Source: Cyprinodon diabolis (Eukaryota; Chordata; Actinopteri; Cyprinodontiformes; Cyprinodontidae). Taken from it: a DNA stretch of 64,000 nucleotides. The position numbers were made by a program, and so were the translations under genes. Location of the stretch: the NCBI GenBank assembly GCA_030533445.1, contig CM060071.1:992001-1056000 (forward strand), read 5' to 3'. The notes under the pieces were generated by a model. It had not been told where the DNA came from, did not search any database, and saw nothing but the letters and a program-made list of their open reading frames with translations. Shown here piece by piece: positions 51,659-62,791 of this stretch (position 1 is its first letter; the number at the start of each line of letters is the position of its first letter).

Positions 51659-52781
51659 CAAAGGAGGGGCTGATGTTGGCTACTGCTGCCGGCAGAGCCT
51701 GACATCGGAGTGGCTGATGTGGCTACTGCTGACGACAGAGCCTGAAATCGGAGTGGCTGACTGTGGCTACTGCTGCCGACAGAGCCTGACATCGGAGTGG
51801 CTGATGGTGCCCGCTGCTGCCGGCAGAGCCCTGACATCGGAGTGGCTGATGGTGCTCGCTGCTGCTGGCAGAGCCTGATATCGGAGTGGGTGATGGTGCC
51901 CGCTGCTGCTGGCAGAGGCCTGACATCGGAGTGGCTGATGGTGGCTACTGCTGCCGACAGAATCTGACATCGCAGTGGCTGATGGTGCCCGCTGCTGCTT
52001 GCACAGCCCTAACATCGGAGTGGCTGATGGTGCCCGCTGCTGCTGACAGAGCCTGACATCGGAATGGCTGATGGTGCCCGCTGCTGCCGGCAGAGCCTGA
52101 CATCGGAGTGGCTGATGGTGCCCGCTGCTGCCGGCAGAGCCTGACATCGGAGTGGCTGATGGTGCCCGCTGCTGACGACAGAGCCTGACATCAGAGTGGC
52201 TGATGGTGCCCGCTGCTGCCGACAGAGCCTGACATCGGAGTGGCTGATGGTGGCTACTGCTGCCGACAGAGCCTGACATCGGAGTGGCTGATGGTGCCCG
52301 CTGCTGCCGACAGAGCCTGACATTGCAGGGGCTGATGTGGCTACTGCTGCCGATAGAGCCTGACATCGGAGTGGCTGATGTGGCTACTGCTGCTAACAGA
52401 GCCTGACATCGGAGTGGCTGATGTGGCTACTGCTGACGACAGAGCCTGACATCGGAGTGGCTGATGTTGGCTACTGCTGCCGGCAGAGCCTGACATCGGA
52501 GTGGCAACATCGGAGTGGCTGATGGTGCCCGCTGCTGCCGACAGAGCCTGACATCGGAGTGGCTGATGGTGCCCGGTGCTTCCGACAGAGCCTGACATCG
52601 GAGTGGCTGATGGTGCCCGCTGCTTCCGACAGAGCCTGACATTGCAGGGGCTGATGGTGCCTGCTGCTGCCGACAGAGCCTGACATCGGTGTGGCTGATG
52701 TGGCTACTGCTGCCGATAGAGCCTGACATCGGAGTGGCTGATGTGGCTACTGCTGCCGGCAGAGCCTGACATCGGAGTGGC
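51659..52781. repeat. Duplication E1, right copy (array B)
   Basis: The partner of 38520-39686. Here the CAAAGGAGGGG variant is preceded by ordinary array B units, which shows that the left copy was truncated by the gap, not by the real array edge. A further related segment, with TGATATTGGAGTGGGTGATGG, is near 56285. Confidence 0.9.
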
Positions 52782-53639
52782 TTATGTGGCTACTGCTGAC
52801 GACAGAGCCTGACATCGGAGTGGCTGATGTTGGCTACTGCTGCCGGCAGAGCCTGACATCGGAGTGGCTTATGTGGCTACTGCTGCCGACAGAGCCTGAC
52901 ATCGGAGTGGCTGATGGTGGCTACTGCTGCCGACAGAGCGTGACATCGGAGTGGCTGATGGTGCCCGCTGCTGCCGGCAGAGCCCTGACATCGGAGTGGC
53001 TGATGGTGCCCGCTGCTGCCGACAGAGCCTGACATTGGAGTGGCTGATGGTGCCCGCTGCTGACGAAAGAGCCTGACATCGGAGTGGCTTATGTGGCTAC
53101 TGCTGACCACAGAGCCTGACATCGGAGTGGCTGATGGTGGCTACTGCTGCTGACAGAGCCTGACATCGGAGTGGCTGATGGTGGCTACTGCTGCCGACAG
53201 AGCGTGACATCGGAGTGGCTGATGGTGCCCGCTGCTGCCGGCAGAGCCCTGACATCGGAGTGGCTGATGGTGCCCGCTGCTGCCGACAGAGCCTGACATT
53301 GCAGTGGCTGATGGTGCCCGCTGCTGCCGACAGAGCCTGACATCGGAGTGGCTGATGTGGCTACTGCTGACGACAGAGCCTGACATCGGAGTGGCTTATG
53401 TGGCTACTGCTGACGACAGAGCCTGACATCGGAGTGGCTGATGGTGGCTACTGCTGCTGACAGAGCCTGACATCGGAGTGGCTGATGGTGGCTACTGCTG
53501 CCGACAGAGCGTGACATCGGATTGGCTGATGGTGCCCGCTGCTGCCGGCAGAGCCCTGACATCGGAGTGGCTGATGGTGCCCGCTGCTGCCGACAGAGCC
53601 TGACATTGCAGTGGCTGATGGTGCCCGCTGCTGCCGACA

Positions 53640-54240
53640 GAGCCTGACATCGGAGTGGCTGATGGTGCCCGCTGCTGCCGACAGAGCGTGACATCGGAGT
53701 GGCTGATGGTGCCCGCTGCTGCCGGCAGATTCTGACATCGGTGTGGCTGATGGTGGCTACTGCTGCCGACAGAGCTTGACATCGGAGTGGCTGATGGTGG
53801 CTACTGCTGCCTGCAGAGCCTGACATCGGAGTGGCTGATGGTGGCTACTGCTACCGACAGAGCCTGACATCTGAGTGGCTGATGGTGGCTACTGCTGACG
53901 GCAGAGCCTGACATCGGAGTGGCTGATGTGGCTACTGCTGCCGACAGAGCCTGACATCGGAGTGGCTGATGGTGCCCGCTGCTGCCGACAGAGCCTGACA
54001 TCGGAGTGGCGACATCAGAGTGGCTGATGGTGTCCGCTGCTGCCTACAGAGCCTGACATCGGATTGGCTGATGGTGCCCGCTGCTGCCGGCAGAGCCTGA
54101 CATCGGAGTGGCTGATGGTGCCCGCTGCTGCCGGCAGAGCCTGACATCGGAGTGACTGATGGTGGCTACTGCTGCTGACAGAGCCTGACACCTGAGTGAC
54201 TGATGGTGGCTACTGCTGCCGACAGAGCCTGACATCGGAG
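53640..54240. repeat. Duplication E4, left copy (array B)
   Basis: Offset 3,762 to 57402-58002, held at GATTCTGACATCGG (53728/57490) and at the unusual CACCTGAGTGACTGATGG variant (54189/57951). A third, more altered instance lies near 59437-59796. Confidence 0.75.
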
Positions 54241-57200
54241 TGGCTGATGGTGCCCGCTGCTGCCGACAGAGCCTGACATCGGAGTGGCTTATGTGGCTAC
54301 TGCTGACGACAGAGCCTTACATCGGAGTGGCTGATGTTGGCTACTGCTGCCGGCAGAGCCTGACATCGGAGTGGCTGATGTGGCTACTGCTGACGACAGA
54401 GCCTGACATCGGAGTGGCTGATGGTGCCCGCTGCTGCCGACAGAGCCTGACATCGGAGTGGCTGATGGTGGCTACTGCTGCTGACAGAGCCTGACATCGG
54501 AGTGGCTGATGTGGCTACTGCTGACGACAGAGCCTGACAGCGGAGTGGCTTATGTGGCTACTGCTGACGACAGAGCCTGACATCGGAGTGGCTGATGTTG
54601 GCTACTGCTGCCGGCAGAGCCTGAAATCGGAGTGGCTGATGTGGCTACTGCTGACGACAGAGCCTGACATCGGAGTGGCTGATGTGGCTACTGCTGACGA
54701 CAGAGCCTGACATCGGAGTGGCTTATGTGGCTACTGCTGACGACAGAGCCTGACATCGGAGTGGCTGATGTTGGCTACTGCTGCCGGCAGAGCCTGACAT
54801 CGGAGTGGCTGATGTGGCTACTGCTGACCACAGAGCCTGACATCGGAGTGGCTGATGGTGCCCGCTGCTGCCGACCGAGCCTGACATCGGAGTGGCTGAT
54901 GGTGCCTGCTGCTGCCGACAGAGCCTGACATCGGTGTGGCTGATGTGGCTACTGCTGCCGATAGAGCCTGACATCGGAGTGGCTGATGTGGCCACTGCTG
55001 CCGGCAGAGCCTGACATCGGAGTGGCTGATGTTGGCTACTGCTGCCGGCAGAGCCTGACATCGGAGTGGCTGATGTTGGCTACTGCTGCCGGCAGAGCCA
55101 CACATCGGAGTGGCTTATGTGGCTACTGCTGACGACAGAGCCTGACATCGGAGTGGCTGATGTTGGCTACTGCTGCCGGCAGAGCCTGACATCGGAGTGG
55201 CTGATGTGGCTATTGCTGCCGACAGAGCCTGACATCGGAGTGGCTGATGGTGGCTACTGCTGCCGACAGAGCGTGACATCGGAGTGGCTGATGGTGCCCG
55301 CTGCTGCCGGCAGAGCCCTGACATCGGAGTGGCTGATGGTGCCCGCTGCTGCCGACAGAGCCTGACATTGGAGTGGCTGATGGTGCCCGCTGCTGACGAC
55401 AGAGCCTGACATCGGAGTGGCTGATGGTGGCTACTGCTGCCGACAGAGCGTGACATCGGAGTGGCTGATGGTGCCCGCTGCTGCCGGCAGAGCCCTGACA
55501 TCGGAGTGGCTGATGGTGCCCGCTGCTGCCGACAGAGCCTGACATTGCAGTGGCTGATGGTGCCCGCTGCTGCCGACAGAGCCTGACATCGGAGTGGCTG
55601 ATGTGGCTACTGCTGACGACAGAGCCTGACATCGGAGTGGCTTATGTGGCTACTGCTGACGACAGAGCCTGACATCGGAGTGGCTGATGTTGGCTACTGC
55701 TGCCGGCAGAGCCTGACATCGGAGTGGCTGATATGGCTACTGCTGACGACAGAGCCTGACATCGGAGTGGCTGATGTTGGCTACTGCTGCCGGCAGAGCC
55801 TGACATCGGAGTGGCTGATTTTGGCTACTGCTGCCGGCAGAGCCACACATCGGAGTGGCTTATGTGGCTACTGCTGAGACAGAGCCTGACATCGGAGTGG
55901 CTGATGTTGGCTACTGCTGCCGGCAGAGCCTGACATCGGAGTGGCTGATGTGGCTACTGCTGCCGACAGAGCCTGACATCGGAGTGGCTGATGGTGGCTA
56001 CTGCTGCCGACAGAGCGTGACATCGGAGTGGCTGATGGTGCCCGCTGCTGCCGGCAGAGCCCTGACATCGGAGTGGCTGATGGTGCCCGCTGCTGCCGAC
56101 AGAGCCTGACATTGGAATGGCTGATGGTGCCCGCTGCTGACGACAGAGCCTGACATCGGAGTGGCTGATGGTGGCTACTGCTGCCGACAGAGCGTGACAT
56201 CGGAGTGGCTGATTGTGCCCGCTGCTGCCGGCAGAGCCCTGACATCGGAGTGGCTGATGGTGCTCGCTGCCGCTGGCAGAGCCTGATATTGGAGTGGGTG
56301 ATGGTGCCCGCTGCTGCTGGCAGAGCCCTGACATCGGAGTGGCTGATGGTGGCTACTGCTGCCGACAGAGCCTGACATCGCAGTGGCTGATGGTGCCCGC
56401 TGCTGCTTGCACAGCCCTGACATCGGAGTGGCTGATGGTGCCCGCTGCTGCTGACAGAGCCTGACATGAGAGTGGCTGATGGTGCCCGCTGCTGCCGACA
56501 GAGCCTGACATCGGAGTGCCTGATGGTGGCTACTGCTGCCGACAGAGCCTGACATCGGAGTGGCTGATGGTGCCCGCTGCTGCCGGCAGAGCCTGACATC
56601 GGAGTGGCTGATGGTGCCCGCTGCTGCCGACAGAGCCTGACATCGCAGGGGCTGATGGTGCCTGTTGCTGCCGACAGAGCCTGACATCGGTGTGGCTGAT
56701 GTGGCTACTGCTGCCGACAGAGCCTGACATCGGAGTGGCTGATGTGGCTACTGCTGCCGACAGAGCCTGACATCAGAGTGGCTGATGGTGCCCGCTGCTG
56801 CTGGCAGAGCCTGATATCGGAGTGGCTGATGGTGCCCGCTGCTGCTGACAAAGCCTGACATCGGATTGGCTGATGGTGCCCGCTGCTGCCGGCAGAGCCT
56901 GACATCGGAGTGGCTGATGGTGCCCGCTGCTGCCGACAGAGCCTGACATCGGAGTGGCCACATCGGAGTGGCTGATGGTGCCCGCTGCTGCCGACAGAGC
57001 CTGACATCGGAGTGGCGACATCGGAGTGGCTGATGGTGCCCGCTGCTGCCGACAGAGCCTGACATTGCAGTGGCTGATGGTGCCCGCTGCTGCCGACAGA
57101 GCCTGACATCGGAGTGGCTGATGTGGCTACTGCTGACGACAGAGCCTGACATCGGAGTGGCTTATGTGGCTACTGCTGACAACAGAGCCTGACATCGGAG

Positions 57201-57401
57201 TGGCTGATGTTGGCTACTGCTGCCGGCAGAGCCTGACATCGGAGTGGCTGATGTGGCTACTGCTGACGACAGAGCCTGACATCGGAGTGGCTTATGTGGC
57301 TACTGCTGACGACAGAGCCTGACATCGGAGAGGCTGATGTTGGCTACTGCTGCCGGCAGAGCCTGACATCGGAGTGGCTGATGTGGCTACTGCTGACGAC
57401 A

Positions 57402-58002
57402 GAGCCTGACATCGGAGTGGCTGATGGTGCCCGCTGCTGCCGACAGAGCCTGACATCGGAGTGGCTGATGGTGCCCGCTGCTGCTGGCAGATTCTGACAT
57501 CGGAGTGGCTGATGGTGGCTACTGCTGCCGAAAGAGCTTGACATCGGAGTGGCTGATGGTGGCTACTGCTGCCTGCAGAGCCTGACATCGGAGTGGCTGA
57601 TGGTGGCTACTGCTGCCGACAGAGCTTGACATCGGAGTGGCTGATGGTGGCTACTGCTGACGACAGAGCCTGACATCGGAGTGGCTGATGTGGCTACTGC
57701 TGCCGACAGAGCATGACATCAGAGTGGCTGATGGTGCCCGATGCTGCCGACAGAGCCTGACATCGGAGTGGCGACGTCGGAGTGGCTGATGGTGCCCGCT
57801 GCTGCCTACAGAGCCTGACATCGGATTGGCTGATGGTGCCCGCTGCTGCCGGCAGAGCCTGACATCGGAGTGGCTGATGGTGCCCGCTGCTGCCGGCAGA
57901 GCCTGACATCGGAGTGACTGATGGTGGCTACTGCTGCTGACAGAGCCTGACACCTGAGTGACTGATGGTGGCTACTGCTGTCGACAGAGCCTGACATCGG
58001 AG
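57402..58002. repeat. Duplication E4, right copy (array B)
   Basis: The partner of 53640-54240. Just after it, at 58005-58024, TGGCTGATGG is written twice in a row, a small slippage event inside one unit. Confidence 0.75.
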
Positions 58003-60999
58003 TGGCTGATGGTGGCTGATGGTGCCCGCTGCTGCCGACAGAGCCTGACATCGGAGTGGCTGATGGTGGCTACTGCTGACGACAGAGCCTTACATCGGAG
58101 TGGCTGATGTTGGCTACTGCTGCCGGCAGAGCCTGACATCGGAGTGGCTTATGTGGCTACTGCTGACGACAGAGCCTGACATCGGAGTGGCTTATGTGGC
58201 TACTGCTGACAACAGAGCCTGACATCGGAGTGGCTGATGTTGGCTACTGCTGCCGGCAGAGCCTGACTTCGGAGTGGCTGATGTGGCTACTGCTGCCGAC
58301 AGAGCCTGACATCGGAGTGGCTGATGGTGGCTACTGCTGCCGACAGAGCGTGACATCGGAGTGGCTGATGGTGCCCGCTGCTGCCGGCAGAGCCCTGACA
58401 TCGGAGTGGCTGATGGTGCCCGCTGCTGACGACAGAGCCTGACATCGGAGTGGCTTATGTGGCTACTGCTGACGACAGAGCCTGACATCGGAGTGGCTGA
58501 TGTGGCTACTGCTGCTGACAGAGCCTGACATCGGAGTGGCTGATGGTGGCTACTGCTGCCGACAGAGCGTGACATCGGAGTGGCTGATGGTGCCCGCTGC
58601 TGCCGGCAGAGCCCTGACATCGGAGTGGCTGATGGTGCCCGCTGCTGCCGACAGAACCTGACATTGCAGTGGCTGATGGTGCCCGCTGCTGCCGACAGAA
58701 CCTGACATTGCAGTGGCTGATGGTGCCCGCTGCTGCCGACAGAGCCTGACATCGGAGTGGCTGATGTGGCTACTGCTGACGACAGAGCCTGACATCGGAG
58801 TGGCTTATGTGGCTACTGCTGACGACAGAGCCTGACATCGGAGTGGCTGATGTTGGCTACTGCTGCCGACAGAGCCTGACATCGGAGTGGCTGATGTGGC
58901 TACTGCTGACGAAAGAGCCTGACATCGGAGTGGCTTATGTGGCTACTGCTGACGACAGAGCCTGACATCGGAGTGGTTGATGTTGGCTACTGCTGCCGGC
59001 AGAGCCTGACATCGGAGTGGCTGATGTGGCTACTGCTGATGACAGAGCCTGACATCGGAGTGGCTGATGGTGGCTACTGCTGCTGACAGAGAATGACATC
59101 GGAGTGGCTGATGTGGCTACTGCTGACGACAGAGCCTGACATAGGAGTGGCTGATGTTGGCTACTGCTGCCGGCAGAGCCTGACATCGGAGTGGCTGATG
59201 TGGCTACTGCTGACGACAGAGCCTGACATCGGAGTGGCTTATGTGGCTACTGCTGACGACAGAGCCTGACATCGGAGTGGCTGATGTTGGCTACTGCTGC
59301 CGGCAGAGCCTGACATCGGAGTGGCTGATGTGGCTACTGCTGACGACAGAGCCTGACATCGGAGTGGCTGATGGTGCCCGCTGCTGCCGACAGAGCCTGA
59401 CATCGGAGTGGCTGATGGTGCCCGCTGCTGCCCGCAGATTCTGACATCGGAGTGGCTGATGGTGGCTACTGCTGCCGACAGAGCTTGACATCGGAGTGGC
59501 TGATGGTGGCTACTGCTGCCTGCAGAGCCTGACATCGGAGTGGCTGATGGTGGCTACTGCTGCCGACAGAGCTTGACATCGGAGTGGCTGATGGTGGCTA
59601 CTGCTGACGACAGAGCCTGACATCGGAGTGGCTGATGTGGCCGCTGCTGCCTACAGAGCCTGACATCGGATTGGCTGATGGTGCCCGCTGCTGCCGGCAG
59701 AGCCTGACATCGAAGTGGCTGATGGTGCCCGCTGCTGCCGGCAGAGCCTGACATCGGAGTGACTGATGGTGGCTACTGCTGCTGACAGAACCGGACACCT
59801 GAGTGACTGATGGTGGCTACTGCTGCCGACAGAGCCTGACATCGGAGTGGCTGATGTGGCTACTGCTGACGACAGAGCCTGACATCGGAGTGGCTGATGG
59901 TGCCCGCTGCTGCCGACAGAGCCTGACATCGGAGTGGCTGATGGTGGCTACTGCTGCTGACAGAGCCTGACATCGGAGTGGATGATGTGGCTACTGCTGA
60001 CGACAGAGCCTGTCAGCGGAGTGGCTTATGTGGCTACTGCTGACGACAGAGCCTAACATCGGAGTGGCTGATGTTGGCTACTGCTGCCGGCAGAGCCTGA
60101 CATCGGAGTGGCTGATGTGGCTACTGCTGACGACAGAGCCTGACATCGGAGTGGCTTATGTGGCTACTGCTGACGACAGAGCCTGACATCGGAGTGGCTG
60201 ATGTGGCTACTGCTGAGGACAGAGCCTGACATCGGAGTGGCTTATGTGGCTACTGCTGACGACAGAGCCTGACATCGGAGTGGCTGATGGTGCCCGCTGC
60301 TGCCGGCAGAGCCTGACATCGGAGTGGCTGATTTGGCTACTGCTGCCGACAGAGCCTGACATCGGAATGGCTGATGGTGGCTACTGCTGCCGACAGAGCC
60401 TGACATCGGAGTGGCTGATGGTGCCCGCTGCTGCCGGCAGAGCCTGACATCGGAGTGGCTGATTTGGCTACTGCTGCCGACAGAGCCTGACATCGGAATG
60501 GCTGATGGTGGCTACTGCTGCCGACAGAGCCTGACATCGGAGTGGCTGATGGTGCCCGCTGCTGCCGACAGAGCCTGAAATCGGAGCGGCTGATGGTGCC
60601 CGCTGCTGCCGACAGAGCCTGAAATCGGAGCGGCTGATGGTGCCCGCTGCTGCCGACAGAGCCTGATTTCGGAGTGGCTGATGGTGGCTACTGCTGCCGA
60701 CAGAGCCTGACATCGGAGTGGCTGATGGTGCCCGCTGCTGCTGGCAGTGCCCTGACATCGGAGTGGCTGATGTGGCTACTGCTGACGACAGAGCCTGACA
60801 TCGGAGTGGCTTATGTGGCTACTGCTGACGACAGAGCCTGACATCGGAGTGGCTGATGTTGGCTACTGCTGCCGGCAGAGCCTGACATCGGAGTGGCTGA
60901 TGGTGCCCGCTGCTGCCGGCGGAGCCTGACATCGGAGTGGCTGATGGTGCCCGCTGCTGCCGACAGAGCCTGAAATCGGAGTGGCTGATTGTGGCTACT

Positions 61000-62208
61000 G
61001 CTGCCGACAGAGCCTGACATCGGAGTGGCGACATCGGAGTGGCTGATGGTGCCCGCTGCTGCCGACAGAGCCTGACATGGCAGTGGCTGATCGTGCCCGC
61101 TGCTGCCGACAGAGCCTGACATCGGAGTGGCGACATCGGAGTGGCTGATGGTGCCCGCTGCTGACGACAGAGCCTGACATCGGAGTGGCTGATGTGGCTA
61201 CTGCTGACGACAGAGCCTGACATCGGAGTGGCTTATGTGGCTACTGCTGACGACAGAGCCTGACATCGGAGTGGCTGATGTTGGCTACTGCTGCCGGCAG
61301 AGCCTGACATCGGAGTGGCTGATGTGGCTACTGCTGACGACAGAGCCTGACATCGGAGTGGCTTATGTGGCTACTGCTGACGACAGAGCCTGACATCGGA
61401 GTGGTTGATGTTGGCCACTGCTGCCGGCAGAGCCTGACATCGGAGTGGCTGATGTGGCTACTGCTGATGACAGAGCCTGACATCGGAGTGGCTGATAGTG
61501 CCCACTGCTGCCGACAGAGCCTGACATCGGAGTGGCTGATGGTGGCTACTGCTGCTGACAGAGCCTGACATCGGAGTTGCTGATGTGGCTACTGCTGACG
61601 ACAGAGCCTGACATAGGAGTGGCTGATGTTGGCTACTGCTGCCGGCAGAGCCTGACATCGGAGTGGCTGATGTGGCTACTGCTGACGACAGAGCCTGACA
61701 TCGGAGTGGCTTATGTGGCTACTGCTGACGACAGAGCCTGACATCGGAGTGGCTGATGTTGGCTACTGCTGCCGGCAGAGCCTGACATCGGAGTGGCTGA
61801 TGTGGCTACTGCTGACGACAGAGCCTAACATCGGAGTGGCTGATGGTGCCCGCTGCTGCCGACAGAGCCTGACATCGGAGTGGCTGATGGTGCCCGCTGC
61901 TGCCTGCAGAGCCTGACATCGGAGTGGCTGATGGTGGCTACTGCTGCCGACAGAGCTTGACATCGGAGTGGCTGATGGTGGCTACTGCTGACGACAGAGC
62001 TTGACATCGGAGTGGCTGATGGTGGCTACTGCTGACGACAGAGCCTGACATCGGAGTGGCTGATGTTGGCTACTGCTGCCGGCAGAGCCTGACATCGGAG
62101 TGGCTGATGTGGCTACTGCTGACGACAGAGCCTAACATCGGAGTGGCTGATGGTGCCCGCTGCTGCCGACAGAGCCTGACATCGGAGTGGCTGATGGTGC
62201 CCGCTGCT
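61000..62208. repeat. Duplication E5, left copy (array B)
   Basis: Offset 1,792 to 62792-64000, held at 61025/62817 (GTGGCGACATCGG), 61081/62873 (CAGTGGCTGATCGTG), 61401/63193 (GTGGTTGATG), 61466/63258 (GATGACAG), 61824/63616 and 62131/63923 (CCTAACATC). Upstream the match continues with a four-unit (176-bp) indel (60972/62588, offset 1,616). Confidence 0.87.
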
Positions 62209-62330
62209 GCCTGCAGAGCCTGACATCGGAGTGGCTGATGGTGGCTACTGCTGCCGACAGAGCTTGACATCGGAGTGGCTGATGGTGGCTACTGCTGACG
62301 ACAGAGCTTGACATCGGAGTGGCTGATGGT
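61734..62330. repeat. 307-bp (7-unit) tandem duplication (array B)
   Basis: Copies 61734-62040 and 62041-62330 are 307 bp apart (61824/62131, CCTAACATC). The same pair appears inside the E5 right copy from 63526, with its second half cut by the window end (63616/63923). The 307-bp event therefore came before the 1,792-bp duplication. Confidence 0.85.
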
Positions 62331-62791
62331 GCCCGCTGCTGCCGACAGAGCCTGACATCGGAGTGGCTGATGGTGCCCGCTGCTGCCGACAGAGCCTGAC
62401 ATCGGAGTGGCGACATCGGAGTGGCTGATGGTGCCCGCTGCTGCCTACAGAGCCTGACATCGGATTGGCTGATGGTGCCCGCTGCTGCCGGCAAAGCCTG
62501 ACATCGGAGTGGCTGATGGTGCCCGCTGCTGCCGGCAGAGCCTGACATCGGAGTGGCTGATGGTGCCCGCTGCTGCCGACAGAGCCTGAAATCGGAGTGG
62601 CTGATTGTGGCTACTGCTGCCGACAGAGCCTGACATTAGAGTGGCTGATGGTGCCCGCTGCTGCTGGCAGAGCCTGATATCGGAGTGGCTGATGGTGCCC
62701 GCTGCTGCTGACAAAGCCTGACATCGGATTGGCTGATGGTGCCCGCTGCTGCCGGCAGAGCCTGACATCGGAGTGGCTGATGGTGCCCGCT

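Noticed and set aside
55868..56599. 243-codon open frame on the minus strand of array B, with many shorter ones (for example 51767-52366, 199 codons)
   Set aside because: The reverse complement of the unit has one possible stop (TAG from GGCTACTG), which is lost in GCCCGCTGCTG units. Three 44-bp units make 132 bp, so the frame cycles through all three readings and gives a 44-residue pseudo-repeat (MSGSVGSSGHHQPLRCQ...). Frames open and close at every 43- or 45-bp unit, with no splice, promoter or codon-level constraint visible.
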